Positions 13,463 to 26,150 of a DNA stretch of 64,000 nucleotides are shown piece by piece. Each line of letters begins with the position of its first letter. Position 1 is the first letter of the stretch. The translations under genes were made by a program, and so were the position numbers. The DNA comes from Thamnaconus septentrionalis (taxonomy: Eukaryota > Chordata > Actinopteri > Tetraodontiformes > Monacanthidae), in the NCBI GenBank assembly GCA_009823395.1, contig CM020502.1:21067944-21131943 (forward strand). Reading direction: 5' to 3'. Below the pieces are notes generated by a model. It was given only the letters and a program-made list of their open reading frames with translations, was not told the DNA's origin and made no database searches.

Positions 13463-13540
13463 GCGACCGACCGACCGACCGACCGACCGCCCAGCCAGCC
13501 GACCAGCCAGCCGACCAGCCAGCCGACCAACCAGCCGACA
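13463..13540. repeat. (CCGA)n / (CCAGCCGA)n tetranucleotide-derived minisatellite
   Basis: Seven CCGA units pass into a higher-order CCAGCCAGCCGA array, which shows expansion of a mutated unit. Confidence 0.9.
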
Positions 13541-15899
13541 AACCTGGGGCTTAATTGAGGTCTTCGAAATGGAAAAATTACCAATTTAAAATGTGCGATA
13601 TCAAGATTGAAACACGGGACCCCGATGATGGGACATTTGCACATTTGATATTGTTAAAATGAAAAGTGATGACCAGGAAATGAATATTCTGATCAAAGCT
13701 ATGTAATCTACACGACATAAAAAATGAGCTCACACCAAGGACAGTTCGGCCGACAACTGGAAAATACGGCTAGGTGCCGAACTTTCATTCTTTCATACAA
13801 GAATGTAAATCTTAATGTCTGTGAGCCAATCATCATTTGGCACGTGTGTCAAGAACTAAAGTCGCTGGCAGCGGCGTGAATTAAAGATACTCGCAAACTT
13901 TTGCTTATGCTGAAGTGAAAATAAGCGTAACGCTATCAAGTCTAAAGTGTGGCTCCGCCTCATGAAGGTGGATCAAAAATAAAAAAAATGCAACAGCGGC
14001 AAACGATGGGAATACAACAAACTTGATTTGGATTAGGTCCTGATTTGAATCACTCATTTAATGAAAGTTAGTTTGGCTTTGTTATTCAAATTGGTTTTAA
14101 AACATCTGGGTTCAAAAAAGGTTTTCGGAAAAAAAATTGTTCTGGAACCAGTATTGGTCATGATACCCAGGCCTGCACAAAAAAAATAAATATTTCAACA
14201 TTTTCAAAAGAAATTCTGTTTGATATCTTGCATAGCTAGTTATCAGTTTTGCAGAGATCCGTCCAACCAAATTTCCGCGTTTAATGATGAGGTTGGATGT
14301 GGGAACGGAACAAAACATGCATTTTTGGTGCGCAGCTCTTTGAAATTCTGTTAGTTTTGTCATATTTATTTTGAGAAACCTTTTGCCCGTCGTCATCCCC
14401 TTTAGCATTTCCCTCTTCGCCTGTACCACAGTTGGCTCCCCAAGTTCTACAGTGTGACTCACTGTCTGGCCTGTTTTGATGATGCGGTCACAGTTTGGAC
14501 TTTGAAACGTCGGATGTGTGGCGCGCGGGAACATCTGGATACAAGATAAATCACGCTTCCTCCGAATCAAAACAAGGGGGGGGGGGAAGAAAAAGAAAAA
14601 TCAAGACGACCTCAGCAAAGTGGCCGCTCGCAGCAGCAGCCTTTGAAATCTATCTCGGATGTGGACGCACTGTTGAGGACTGTTGTTTATTTGTTTTTGG
14701 AAGCAAAGACATGGAAACGGATGTATCGGGATTGGGGGGTCGGGGGGGTGGAGAAAGTCGGTTGACGATTTCATTACGGGTTCTGCACTCGGAGGAGAAT
14801 TATTAGAGGCTGAAAGTATTTAAGGAGTCTCCCGGGACGGCCCACGCGGAGAGACAAGTGCATCCTGGATTTTCCCTCAACTCTCTCCAAGTATTTCTAA
14901 ATCATGAATAATCATGAGGAGTTCGATCGGGGGCCTCAAAAGCCCCGCGCTTCAAACAAAACCTCGAGTTTAAGCGGCGGTGTTTCTGCACGTGGAGGAA
15001 AAGTTCACAAATCAAAAGTTCCTCTCCGGCTTCTGGGGTCTCCTATGTACCCGCTTGGGTTTCAACAGTTTCGCCTCCCTGGGAAAACTGCTCTGCATTA
15101 AGTGAGCGGGCGGTGTGTAATTTGTGGCTGGCCGTGAGCTCAGCGCAGAAAAGCATGATTTACTCATTTCAGCTCGTTTTTTCAGTCCCGTTTTGAGCGG
15201 CGGCCCGGGAGGAAACAATGGAAACACTAGGCATTAAAAGCACATTTCGCCGGCGCAGATATTCAATTTGGCGCGTTTCTCCAGCGCGCTCGTAAATACG
15301 AGCGAGCGCAGATGTGTTAAATGCGGCGTGCTGTTTTTTCGAGGGTTTTTTTTTTCTTCCCACCGAAGCTTTCTCGTTGGGAGTCGGATGGAAAAACGTC
15401 AGCGACGTCAGGCCGCTCGCATATCTGCCTCCGCTCGCACATGGAAGGCATTTGGCTGTGAGCTCAGCGTCGACGAAGAGTTAAAAAAAGAAAGAAGAAA
15501 AGGAGCGTTTGATTTCACGTCGCCCCTTTAACAAGCCGACCAACAAAAGCTGAACTGGCCACAACTATGCTAATGACGGGTAATAAGAAGTTAAGACTGT
15601 GAGAGCGAGAGGCCAGGACGACTCGTGTCAAAAAAAAACACGGAACGGGTTCGCACCAACTCAGAGTTTTGTTTGTTTTTTTAAGTGATGCTGCACATTT
15701 GAAATTCATGTTCTTTGTTTGTTTTAAATAAAACTTAAGGAGCGCTTCTGTCCTTGCAGAAAAAAAAAAAACTATTTTCATTTTCATTAACCTCAAGCTA
15801 CTTGGCAGCAGCAGGCGTTCCATTAGGAGAGCGTTTCCCTCCGAGCCTGCCTTCGTTAAGTAAGGTGCATTTTCAGTAAAGTGAACAAGGACTCAGTTC

Positions 15900-16200
15900 A
15901 TCACAGGGTTACTGCATAAAGACCCTTTGCTGCCGCCGCCTATGCTTATTGAACACATCAAATCATAGAGCTCTCCTGCTGCTTGCAAGTAGCAGCACAC
16001 ATAGCCGAGGCAATTGGGTTTTCCTCCGACAGCCACATCCTCGCTCTCCGCTCCCGGTTGCTCCAACACAAAGAAAAATACAATTAGCGCGGAGGCTGCC
16101 CTCAGACTGCACTTCATCCCGCTGCCGAAATGTGCTTCATTCACATGTGAATGCAAGGAAAGCACTCCCACAAGCTATCGGCAAATAAATTTGCCTTTTG
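15900..16200. promoter_or_regulatory. candidate conserved non-coding element
   Basis: About 300 bases of balanced, repeat-free sequence with many octamer-like and E-box words (TCACATGTGAATGC, CAATTAGCG, GGCAATTGGG). The local texture differs from the A/T-run-rich surroundings. Composition-based call only. Confidence 0.25.
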
Positions 16201-17319
16201 AACAAAGTGGTTCAAAAGTGCAAATTCCATCAGCTTTTCAGAAATCAATCTATATCTATATCTTAGAAGCTTTTTCCTCATTATTTTCTCAGAAATACTT
16301 TTTTTATCCTCTAAATTGAAAATAATAATACATTTTACTAAAAATCTGCAAAATTATGTTTCTCGATGCAAGCTTTAGTGCATTTGATCAGAGTTATCAG
16401 TGATTGACTTATTTGACATCATTGTGAGGTTTATCCAAAAGAAGAAGAAATGTGGCACAATGGCGAGAAAGGCAGGCGTGAGGGACGGCAACTGGTGAAA
16501 ATGAGACACGTGGGCGTTCAACAAAGACAGCAAACTGGTTCCGACGTGGAAGAGAAATGGATTTTCACGGCGAGACGTCCACGACGCCTCCTCTACACAA
16601 GATGTCTGAAAGTGTTGGCTCCAAGAGCAATGAGCAACCCATGGCGATTTAACATTGATGTTCATCATTATCACTTTTTCATAAGTTAGAACAGTTGAAG
16701 TTTAATAGCTTTTGAATTATTAACCCCATGTCAGGTTGGCTTTGTGTAGCAAGAGCAGAAGCAAAACTTCAACTTATTATGTATTTAATGACAAAAGAAT
16801 TTGAACTTATGCACATATATACTTTCTTTCACAGTTTTCTGTAGTTGCTGTTTTTAATCCAGGTGAGTTGGGGGGCGGGGGGGGCAGTGAGTCATTCAAA
16901 GAGAACGGAGGGGGAGATTCCTGGAGGTCCTCCACGGTGCTGCCAAAACAGAGCTGTCCAGCGGCCACATACCAGACACCATTCGGAGCACTCAGTCGAC
17001 CACATGGGTTTTTTGCTTCTGTCATTTCAAGCCCTCCAACCCCCCCCCAACCCTCCTCTGCCAAGTTAGACACTTTTCACACCTCGCATGGCAAAAGTTC
17101 CAGACGGGTCCTGTCTACCAAAAGGGACCTCCCCCTTCCTCTCCCCTCCCCCGCACCTCCCCCACTCCTGCTGTCTGAACCAGGAAGGCAGCAAGCAGTA
17201 AAAACAGGAGCGAAAAAAAGAAGAAAGCCGGCGTCCCGACTGAGGGGGTTTCCCCCCCCATTTCTTAGTCACCCCCCTCCCTCCCTCACCGCCCGCCACC
17301 CCTCCCAGCGTTCCTGCCA

Positions 17320-17480
17320 AGCTGAGTTTCCATTTGCTAAACTAATTAAACGTAAACGGAAAGAGAGGAACAAAGAGAGTAATATTCCAGGTCGGAGACG
17401 TCCAAATATTTTTATCCGGCCGCGGCCACAAATCCTAGCAGGAGCTTTTATTGTCGGCCGGCCCCGAGGTGGCCGGGGCC
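17320..17480. promoter_or_regulatory. candidate conserved non-coding element
   Basis: The block contains TTTGCTAAACTAATTAAACG and CCAAATATTTTTATCC followed by TTTTATTGTCGG, a mix of homeodomain and Hox/Cdx-like words. It ends in a GGCCGGCC-rich patch. Composition-based call only. Confidence 0.25.
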
Positions 17481-17598
17481 CAACGTAAACCAGGCGGCGC
17501 TGTCGCCGCAGATGTGCTTCCCCGAAAAACTGAAAGCGGCCAAAAAACGTTCACACAGACCAAAGGCCAAATCGCATGGATGCTCAAAAATAGACTAT

Positions 17599-18179
17599 CG
17601 CATTCAAAAGATTGGGGTCACTGACTCGTTTCTGCATTGAACTCCATTAGAAGCAGCTTCATGGAATAATCTACTGGAATGCTCGGAGAACATTACCAGT
17701 GCATGTAAATCAGTCAGGATGCCTTTGACAGTTGCCTTGAATTACTACTTGAATGTGATTTCAAATAATGAATATATAATAACAAGTGGGCAATATGCCG
17801 CCATCATTACAGAAGCTTAATGCTTTAAAATTGCAAAAAAAAAAGTTAACATTTCTAACAAATCTTTGTATTGTAATCACAATTAGTGGTGTGTGATAAA
17901 CCATAAAAGAGCAAACAAAGCAGCATGGTTGATATTTGAGGCTACTTTGAGAGTGTTCACGCAGAATTTTGCACACTTGGGAATTCTCTCACTTTTTATT
18001 AGACATTGGAAATGGTTTCATGAAACACCAGGTTGTTCCCATACTTTGGTCACATCTGGACTGATTTCTGTGCACTCGTAAAGACCGCAGAGCATTCAAG
18101 ATCACTCTTTCATAAAACTGGCGGTAATGGAGTTCAATGCAGAAATGAGTCAACAAGCCCAAACTTTTGAACAGTAGTG
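17599..18179. mobile_element. miniature transposon, family A copy 1
   Basis: Long inverted ends: TTCAAAAGATTGGGGTCACT on the left and, inverted, CACTACTGTTCAAAAGTTTG on the right, both followed by GACTC..TTTCTGCATTGAA. The CACTACxGTTCAAAAGTTTG end is a widespread fish DNA-transposon terminus. No transposase frame. A related copy in the opposite orientation lies at 60.6-61.4 kb. It is followed directly by (GT)n and (AT)n. Confidence 0.7.
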
Positions 18180-18189
18180 TGTGTGTGTG

Positions 18190-18256
<67 letters not shown>
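18180..18256. repeat. (GT)n then (AT)n tract abutting miniature transposon A copy 1
   Basis: A short GT run followed by about 30 AT units, starting at the terminal base of the element. The AT run can form a cruciform. Confidence 0.95.
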
Positions 18257-18261
<5 letters not shown>

Positions 18262-18550
18262 TCAAGCCTTTGAGGCCTGTCTTGTCTTTTCGAGTCGGCA
18301 CCAGTGCCCGTCAAAGTAAAAGCGGCTCTTCAAGGCAGAGTGGGGGGAGGAGTTGCTCCTTTCAGGCGCGCACACACACGTCCTGCAGATGTTGGCGTAG
18401 ACGAGCGAGCGCGCGCTCACGCACATTTTAAGGCGGAGAAAAAAGGGGTGCATCTTGCGAAGGAGGGGGAGAAAAACACCCATCCTTTCCTTTCCTTTGC
18501 TTTTCCCAGCAGCAGCTGCCTTGAGAGGCTGGGACGCCACGACGCTGACG

Positions 18551-18927
18551 TTGGCTGCGTTTCCAAAATGAAAGCGATATTTCTAAAATTTAGTAGTATA
18601 GTAGTACAATTTACAGTTTGTTTGCTGTCAAGAAAATACTCCGTCTCCTCCTCCATCCAAACATAACACGCCACTTTCACTTGACGTGAACTGGTCATGT
18701 GACTTGCACGTCACGTCTGGTGACGTGTAAATGCGAATAAAGTGTTGCCAAGACAGTTTTTGGGATATACCGCCATATCGATACGTCTGAAAAACCACCT
18801 CATGAGACCGTCAAAAACCTTTTAGCCATAGTTGAGAGGTTTTTCCAAGTTTAGGTGTTTCCATGACCAGTTTTCTATTGCGATATTTAGGTTTAGCGCA
18901 AGTCTAGGGGTCATGGAAACGCAGCTA
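18551..18927. mobile_element. miniature transposon, family B copy 1
   Basis: The left end GGCTGCGTTTCCA and right end TGGAAACGCAGCTAG are inverted repeats. The interior words AAAGCGATATTTCTAAAA, TATCGATACGTCTGAAAAAC and GGGGTCATGGAAACGC recur in the copy at 60.6 kb. No open frame for a transposase; superfamily not assigned. Confidence 0.65.
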
Positions 18928-19189
18928 GTGAGGTAACGACAGAAATGTGGCGTTGGGTGGAGGGGTGGTGGATAGGCGGGGGGGCACGTGATTGAAAAAC
19001 AACATGGGCGGGGAAGGGGGGGGCGCAGGGAGACCATGTGTGTGTTGATCTACTTGTGTGTGCCAAAGCGGGAGTTCATGTGTGGACACAGATGGATTCA
19101 GGGAGATGGGGGGTGGGAGGTGGTGGGGGAGGGGGGAGGGGTGGGCTTGCTGTTTCTGCTTTCAGTGGTCCGGCAGCCCGGGCCCTCCC

Positions 19190-19250
19190 TGCCTTGCCTG
19201 CCTTGTGCAGAGTCCATTAGCGATTGCATAATGCCTGGCAGACAGGGACC
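19190..19250. promoter_or_regulatory. short candidate regulatory block
   Basis: A short unique stretch with CCATTAGCGATTGCATAATG, which combines homeodomain, octamer-like and C/EBP-like words, between purine-rich flanks. Weak composition-based call. Confidence 0.2.
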
Positions 19251-21338
19251 TGGTGAATGCGCCCCCTGAAGGGTCCGACACCAGCGAGGAGAGGAGGTGG
19301 GCTCGCTCGGCAGAGCGAGAACACTCGGCTTTCTCTCCCCCGTGTGCGCCCAGGAGAGAAAGAAAAGAGAATAGAGAGAAAAAAAGAAAGAAAGAGGCCG
19401 TTCCACAATCGGGAAGGGAACGCGGGCCGTTCCGTGCCATCCTCGGTTTCGAATTCTAGGTTAATGCAAAAAATGGAGAAAAAAGAGAGACACAGCGAGA
19501 GAAAGAGGGAGCGTCATTAAATATACAGCAGCAGGAGAAGCTGCAGTCACAGCAGAGCATCTGGCCTCCGCTACCGTCTGCAACCACCGCGTCCTTTAAT
19601 TCCTTCGCTCCGCCATCGCCGGCCTCAAAGCTTCGCTGTTTTCTTCATTCGCCGTCTTTTCTTCCGGCTCTGATTCAGTGTTTACCCCACTTGCATACAG
19701 AGTGGAGATTTAAAAAGAAAAAAAAAAGGAAAAAGAAAAGATTAATACGCTCCTTCCTCCATGTACAGATGAGCCCTCTTTTGCGGCATCATCGCGGCTG
19801 GAATGAAGCTTGTTCGCAAAGAGCCTTTTTCATTTATCTGCCTACCCCACCTCCCGAAACAGAGAGGGAAATTTCCAAGGGTGCAGCCCCCTCATTCAGG
19901 CCCTGAAATGAGTGGGCAGAGCAACAAAACAAGCCAAGCGTCACATTCAGTTCAGTGGCCTTGAGAGGGACCTGAGGACTAAACGGGCGAAAAAGAGCAC
20001 AAGTTTGGAACCTGGCGACGCTCGCGCGACCGTCGGCCTCGGGATCGATCGGACGAGAGAACGAGAAAAGCCAGACGCATCGTTTGCTGCGGGGACATCA
20101 AGGCCCTGATCGAAGTCTGAAAAAAAGTTTGTATGCCGGTACTGGCTGGAAACAAGGCCCCCCGCCGACCCAACACCGTCCTGAAGTTGAACCGAAGGTC
20201 AGCTTTGCCGCTTCAGATGTTCACACTAAACAAAAAAAAAAAAAAAAGAGCATTGAAGCCAGAATAATAAGAAACAAAGCAGCGCCTCATAACTCAGCAG
20301 GACGCTGGTTGATACTTCCCCTCATCGCACACGGCCTTCGACGAGCACATCAAAGCTCTTGGAAGCTGAAGTCATGCGTTTAGCGGCCCGGCCTGCTCAC
20401 CCTGGATACAACACTGCAACAAGGGGGATTGACTCATACTTGGCTTGTTTTACTGTGACTGATAGAAGGTAGTTTATCGGAGTAATTCGGTCGGTCCGCT
20501 AAAAAAAAAATCACCAGCGTCAGGGGGAAAATGCGCAAAATGTGTTTTTGGTTGGCAGAATAATCCCGTAAAATGACTGCGGATGTTCCTTGTAACATTA
20601 AGCTCCCTTTTTTTCCTTTTTTCTTCTTTCCTTTCGCATCCTTCCATTTCCTACCATTTTCCCCCCTCATCCGTCCTTGGGACGCTGAGGGACCGCTTGC
20701 CACTGCTTTTTGGTTCCGGCATGGTCCCAAAGACCTCCCCCTCTCTCCCATCTCCCACCCCACCCGCCTGTAAAAATCACGGATGTGAAGGGGAGCCCGA
20801 CAACAGCACCCTCGTTATCCCACCCCAACGTGGCACCAAATTACAGGCCACGACATCCGAGCGAGGGCCGCTTCTCCTTCCCGTATCGCAGAGGCTCTCG
20901 GAGGAGGAAGACAGAAGTTTTGAAGTGCGACAAAAACAAGTCCGGCCGAGCGAAATGGCTGCGCCCGGCTTCGTCCGATGAGAGATGCCACGACCACATT
21001 GCTCATCCTGTAATAACAGCGCGGCCCGTTCCGTCAGGTCGCCCGGACCTCACATGTCGCAGCAGCCTCAGCTGGGGAAGCTGAGAACGCTTTTCCAAGG
21101 CTTAAGTCTGACAGTTTTCCGCGACCGCACTGTGCTGCGGATGACAGAAAGAAGCAGAGAAACTGCATTTTTTCTAAGCGGTGAAGAGATTCAGTTCGAT
21201 CCAGCGACGCCACCGGAAAATTAAAAGTCCACACAGATGAGGCTGAAGCCGGTTATCCACCACATGTCAACATCAGAACGTGTCGGCCTCCATGGGGAGC
21301 CCTCGAGGGAGCTGGGATAAAATTGATTTGCGACTAAA

Positions 21339-21340
<2 letters not shown>

Positions 21341-21370
<30 letters not shown>
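21341..21370. repeat. (GT)n microsatellite
   Basis: Fourteen to fifteen GT units in sdc2 intron 1; a (GGA)n run follows at 21649-21674. Confidence 0.9.
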
Positions 21371-22527
21371 ATTTGTCCAGCAGCACCCACGTCATGAAGC
21401 ACAATATTTTGAATTATGCGGCCGCTCCGCGTCTAGACCATGCAATGCAGTTCCGAAGAGACACGTGCACCGAGACACAGCCCTGCTGCACGCGCACAGA
21501 TGCAGACAACGCACAAGAGGTGTGTGAGTGTGTGCGGGGAGGGGGTAAAAAAAAAAAAAAAAGTAAAGAAGTGAACTTTTCACGGTGACTTCATGCAAAA
21601 CAGTGAGTCATTAAAACAACAGTGTCTGAATCAGCTAATTGGACAACAGGAGGAGGAGGAGGAGGAGGAGGAGGGAGGCCTGGTGCCAAGCGACAAGTCA
21701 CAGCCCACAGAGAGACGACAGGAGGGCACCATAATGACGGGGACAACCCACGAAAAGTGCCAAAATCCCGTCATCCCTGCGAGCCGGCCAATTTGGAGGG
21801 GTTAGCGGGGGTACACATGTTGGGGATGGATGGGAGGGGGGTCACCAACATGAACCTTTACGTCCAGGTGCATGGACAAGCTGCGAAAAAAAAGTGAGTT
21901 CAAAAATTGGATTGATACCAGTGAAGAGGGTCAGAATATCATGAGGAATAATTCATGCAATTTACATCCAAACAAACCTCTTAAATGTGTTCGTTTGTTT
22001 GTTTTCTTGTATAGCTGGGTAATAAAATAAAATAAAATAGTGGCCTTCCACTTCAATGAGAGGAAATAAAAGCATCGGCTGTGAGAGGAATCAGGATCAT
22101 GACAACAAATCACAGGTAGCCTCAGATGCTTTGCTGTAATCGCGGAGGTGATTTGCTGAGGCGCTGTGGAGAACTCGCAGTCTCTCTGGGCACCGTGAAG
22201 ACACAAACACACAGGCACATTCGCGCACCTACTGAAGAGTGCACGACTTCACCACCAGAACAACAGTAACAGTGCAGCAGTGAAGAGGCCGCTCGCACTT
22301 CAACACTGTCGGTCCGTTCAGGGACCTCGACGTGTCGCTCGGTGGTCGGGACACGCAGACCGTTATTTATTTCTCCCGTTGTTTGGGGTTTTTTTTTTTG
22401 TTTTTTTTTTTGGGGCAACACAACATATAATGAACGAAAAAAGAAGAACGGCTCCAACTGTCCAACACTACAACACAGTCCACTACTACTCCGCTTTAAG
22501 TTCGCTTTTAAAAAGAAACAAACTTAC

Positions 22528-22587
22528 CGTTTCCCCGGTGAGGAAGACGGTCAAGCCGAGGGTCAAAATTATCCAAACGTTCCTCAT
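22528..22587 (-). CDS. sdc2: syndecan-2, first coding exon (signal peptide)
   Basis: On the minus strand an ATG at 22587 opens 20 codons that end exactly at a consensus donor (ACG|GTAAGT). The peptide begins MRNVWIILTLGLTVFL and ends TGET: a charged start, a hydrophobic core and a small-residue end, which is a signal peptide. It closely resembles the human syndecan-2 start (MRRAWILLTLGL...), whose first coding exon, as I recall it, also stops just after the signal peptide. Syndecan-2 is a single-pass heparan-sulphate proteoglycan at the cell surface that presents growth factors and binds matrix. The glycosaminoglycan-attachment, membrane and cytoplasmic exons would lie at lower coordinates; I found none in the window, so they are probably beyond the left edge. 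Identification rests on 20 residues, the splice phase and the promoter setting, so another secreted protein is not fully excluded. Confidence 0.75.
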
Positions 22588-23200
22588 TATTCCTCCGCGA
22601 TAATTCAAGCGTGCCGCCGCTGTTGTTGCTGCTGCGTCTGGTGCTGGTGGGGGAAAAAAAAGGCAAACTTCGGTCTCCGTGTATCTGCCGTGAGGTTCCC
22701 TTCACCCCCTCTCCTTCGCTCCAACTCCGCTCGGCCGCTCGCGCACTAAAGTGGGATCCCACCGCGGATACGTGTTGCGTTCAGGTTTATTCCTCCCCCT
22801 GCGCTCTCTTTGCAAACACTTCTTCTACTGTTCTGCTGCTGCTGCAGCCGCTCGCTTCTCTTGCTCTGTTGTGTGTCGCGTGGTTTAAAAACAAAAAAAA
22901 CTGGCGGCGACGACAACAACAACACACAAGAAAAACTACACGCGCACAAACTCCTGTCCGCGAGACGGCCAAAATCCACACGAGACGCTCTGCTCTGAGC
23001 TCGCGCTCCTCTCTCTCCCTCGGCGATCACTTGAAATAACGACGGCTGTTGCAAAGGGGGGAGTGAGAGAGTGTGTGAGAGAGAGGGAGAAGCGTGAGCG
23101 AAGCGGGGGCGCGCGCGCGCGCGCGCTCACACGAGGTCGCGCGTCGCCAATCGTCCGCGCGCACGACACCGCGTGACGGACGGGTAATTTGCGACAAAAG
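22588..23200 (-). promoter_or_regulatory. sdc2: CpG-rich promoter and 5' UTR region of sdc2
   Basis: This block upstream of the sdc2 start codon is rich in CpG, CTG and C-rich tracts and has no TATA box that I can see. It ends in an alternating CG run (about 23109-23126) followed by a CCAAT motif on the plus strand near 23148. This is the usual look of a TATA-less developmental promoter. The transcription start cannot be fixed from sequence alone; the 5' UTR probably covers several hundred bases. Confidence 0.6.
23109..23126. repeat. (CG)n run in the sdc2 promoter island
   Basis: Eight to nine alternating CG steps; such runs can adopt Z-DNA and are rare in methylated vertebrate DNA, which supports an unmethylated island here. 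Confidence 0.9.
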
Positions 23201-23267
23201 TAACCATCCATCCTTCCACGCAAATTAACGCATTTATCACTTCTGTGGAAATTCTAAGAATTATTTG

Positions 23268-23297
23268 TATGTTTGTTTGTTTGTTTGTTTGTTTGTT
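23268..23297. repeat. (GTTT)n tetranucleotide repeat
   Basis: Seven GTTT units just upstream of the sdc2 CpG island. Confidence 0.9.
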
Positions 23298-25735
23298 CAG
23301 GCCGGACAACATGGTGCGCGATAAACTCACTCCCGCAAAAGAAAGAATCACGTTCATTATTTGAGACTCAGTGCACTGCAATCAAGTTTTATTTCGTGGC
23401 AATCAGTTTCGCGGACGTTCAATGCTTTCGTGGCTGATGCGTTTCTGCGGGTGATTAACACAGAAACAAATCCACGCATCAAATCAGTCTGACAGGCAAT
23501 GAGTGCAGGAAAAGAAAATAGAGTTAAAACTAATACTAGTTTCTTCGGTTTTTATCAGCTTGACGCTCGACAACAGACCCTGACGTGCCTTTCATGGACA
23601 AAGGCTCCCCCTGCTGGTATGATGAATGCCCACTCTTGAAAACTTTTTGTTAACGTTTGGTTTTTGTGTTTTTGGTTTTTAATTTAAAAAAAAAAAATAA
23701 AATAAACGCCAATAATACAAAAATTATTTGTACCGCTTCAATAACTATTTGACCGAATGAAACTCCCTGTTTCAAATCTTAAAGTAGTCAAAGTCAAACG
23801 TTTTAGTTTACGTCCCTGTTTCAAGAATTCTTGAGGCTGTCACAGGAAGTAGGAAGCACTAGTCCAGTCTTTTTCTGCTGGTGGGGCTTTTCTCCCATCT
23901 GAATCCGAAAACGATGCAACACTTATAGTTCATGTGAAAGTTAATCACTTAAATAACATTTTAAGCGTGAAACAATTCTGTCTTTTAGTTTAAATGTTTC
24001 TACATCAAGGCCCCTAAGAGTAAGACTTGCCGCCTAAAATGTAAAAGCATTTTACATGCAGCTGCTAAATGCACATTCATACTGGAACTGCCATCGAATG
24101 TATACTTCACACGGTCTGTCGCTAGGAAAACTCCACTTCAAACTTGCGCAACCGACATTTTTGTGGCACTTTTGTCATTATGTCATCCATTTGTGTGACT
24201 TTTGTCCCCATTGCGTGCACGTGTGGTTCACCAAGGCAAACTTCCAGCTCGCTGTTAAATTTCCAAATCTTTAGCATCCATTCAGAACGCTGGAAAACAA
24301 CATTTTCCCATAAGCCCTTGAAAGCCACTAATTATACCCAATAACAATCTGCTCTTTGTGCGCAGCAAAGCCTACAACTCTCCTGACCACGAGGAGCTGC
24401 CAAACTGAATTCCTCGCACTCATTTCGGCCACAAGTCAGCTCCGCAGACACAAGGTGATTTCCTTCAGATGCACAGAGCGAAGCAAAAACAGGCTGTCAG
24501 AGCTGCAAACTCAGAAATGACATGCGTGGCATATGCAAAGTGACGTTGGACTGGACTGGAGAGGCTAAACATGTCGTGCATTGCATATCTGATGGGAAGG
24601 AAGAGAGGCGGTTATCGATGATAAAGTAAATTACTGGTATGGGGGGGGGAATTCTGTTGTGGTATTTATTTACTGCAGCCATACCGCAATCTAGCGGTGC
24701 AGCTGCAGACCAACTCAACAGCAGTCGTATAACAGTAAAAGCCCCAACGTGCAACATGGCTGACTCACAGCCTCTTTGAGGCCAATAAGACTGTAATATT
24801 TTATGGCACGAGGTGATAATTAGCAGTGTAGTTCTAAATAATAATAATAGACACACTGAATCGTTTCAATTGCCGCTTGGGAAAACCATCCCTTCACTGA
24901 CGGTTTTTCCTAACGTGGCAATGAGGCTTTTTTGACCTTTTGAAGGGGACCCAGAATATCTTTTGCTGCCGTTGACCTACATTGACTTGAAATTCAGAGA
25001 CATGCGAATGATGCAAACACATTTCCTCCTGTCTCGCAAAAAAAACAAAACTGTCATGACATTTTGGAGGAAGATGCTGACACCAGGAGGGCGGTGGAGA
25101 ATGAATTAGAAAGGACTGACACTGTGTTTACTGTGTGGAATGATTTATTTCCTGACTGGCAGGTAGTTCTCCAAAGCTGCGATGACTGAAGACCCCATCA
25201 TTTTAAACGCATCGCTGCGAAAACAAGAAACAGATTTGCCTTTTTAGAAAGCACCTATTTAGTTCTCCAGATGTAAAGAAAAATACAGTGTTCCAGGGCT
25301 GGATTTGTTTGGTGGACATGCAGCTGCCCATTAAATGTGCAGCTTAGTACAAGTTAGATTAGCACCTTAACCAAGACAGGAGTTACGCCGCCTGCCACTG
25401 CAATTTTCCACTATCAGTTAAAGGAAGCTATTTCTACTTGAGTACCGGGTATACATTTTTGGAGGAAAAACACTGAAGCCATGTTATCTGGTATCATTCT
25501 TCTTTTTTGATTTGCTTTGAAGAAGCTCAGAGAAAAAGTATGCACGATACAATAAATAGATCAACGTAACAGATCAGTTAAACTCAAAGTCAAACTTGGG
25601 AAAACATTGTGCAATGATGAAAAGAGTTCATCTCGGACATTATGAGAAGAGTTAATTTCTTAGAGATGTGCTCAAATAGATTCAATTATTCCAAAATAAA
25701 GTACTCAAAACACTTCTTTACAAGAGGAGCTAGAT

Positions 25736-25863
25736 CAGGCATGGGCAAACTATGGCCCGGGGGCCATAGGCAGCCCGTGAAGGTTTTTATCCGACCTGCC
25801 GAACTTGAAACTATATTAATAAACCGTTTTCGTTTCCCTGTGTTCTCGTGTTTTCTGTCACAG

Positions 25864-25906
<43 letters not shown>

Positions 25907-26150
25907 ATGCTGAAGAGTTACATACTTTTAAATTACTTTTAGGTAGCAGTAACTGTTAGCATTAGAAAAAGACATTTTTATTTTGTTCATTTTCAATTGA
26001 CATGAAAGCACGTTTTCTACATATCCCATGATCTTTTCCTCCTATGAGGTGGGTCACCAAAACATTCCATCCATCTGCTCCTGCTATGGTCCCTCTGTCA
26101 AATTTTAGAACCCAATGTGGCTTACCAGTCAAAAGGTTTGCCCATCCCTG
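25736..26150. mobile_element. non-autonomous hAT-type DNA transposon with intact 8-bp target duplication
   Basis: The left end CAGGCATGGGCAAACT and the inverted right end (CAGGGATGGGCAAACC on minus) form imperfect terminal inverted repeats. The 8-base sequence AGCTAGAT flanks both sides (25728-25735 and 26151-26158), which is the hAT target-site duplication length. The termini resemble the CAGGGGTGGGCAAACT ends of many vertebrate hAT families. The 415-base element is too small for a transposase and contains a (GAT)n tract. Confidence 0.85.
25864..25906. repeat. (GAT)n repeat inside the hAT element
   Basis: About 14 GAT units; expansion probably occurred after the element inserted. Confidence 0.9.

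Larger units (their letters stand above)
1..22527 (-). other. sdc2: sdc2 intron 1 (continues past the left edge)
   Basis: No further sdc2 exon was recognised here: neither the acidic Ser-Gly attachment exon nor the tail ending in EFYA. Syndecan-2 has a very long first intron in mammals, which fits. Apart from the repeats, CpG-rich blocks and candidate regulatory blocks listed separately, I see only unassigned single-copy-looking DNA. Reading frames here are short or made of simple repeats and carry no recognisable protein family. A CRE-type palindrome TGACGTCA lies at about 134-141, directly joined to a CACGTG box. Confidence 0.6.

Noticed and set aside
13252..13540. Short regularly spaced repeats resembling an array
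   Set aside because: Units are 3-12 bases with no unique spacers; these are simple-sequence tracts, not a CRISPR array.
16868..17488. 206-codon open frame on the plus strand
   Set aside because: Translation is dominated by Pro and Gly from C-rich and G-rich tracts and has no family resemblance.
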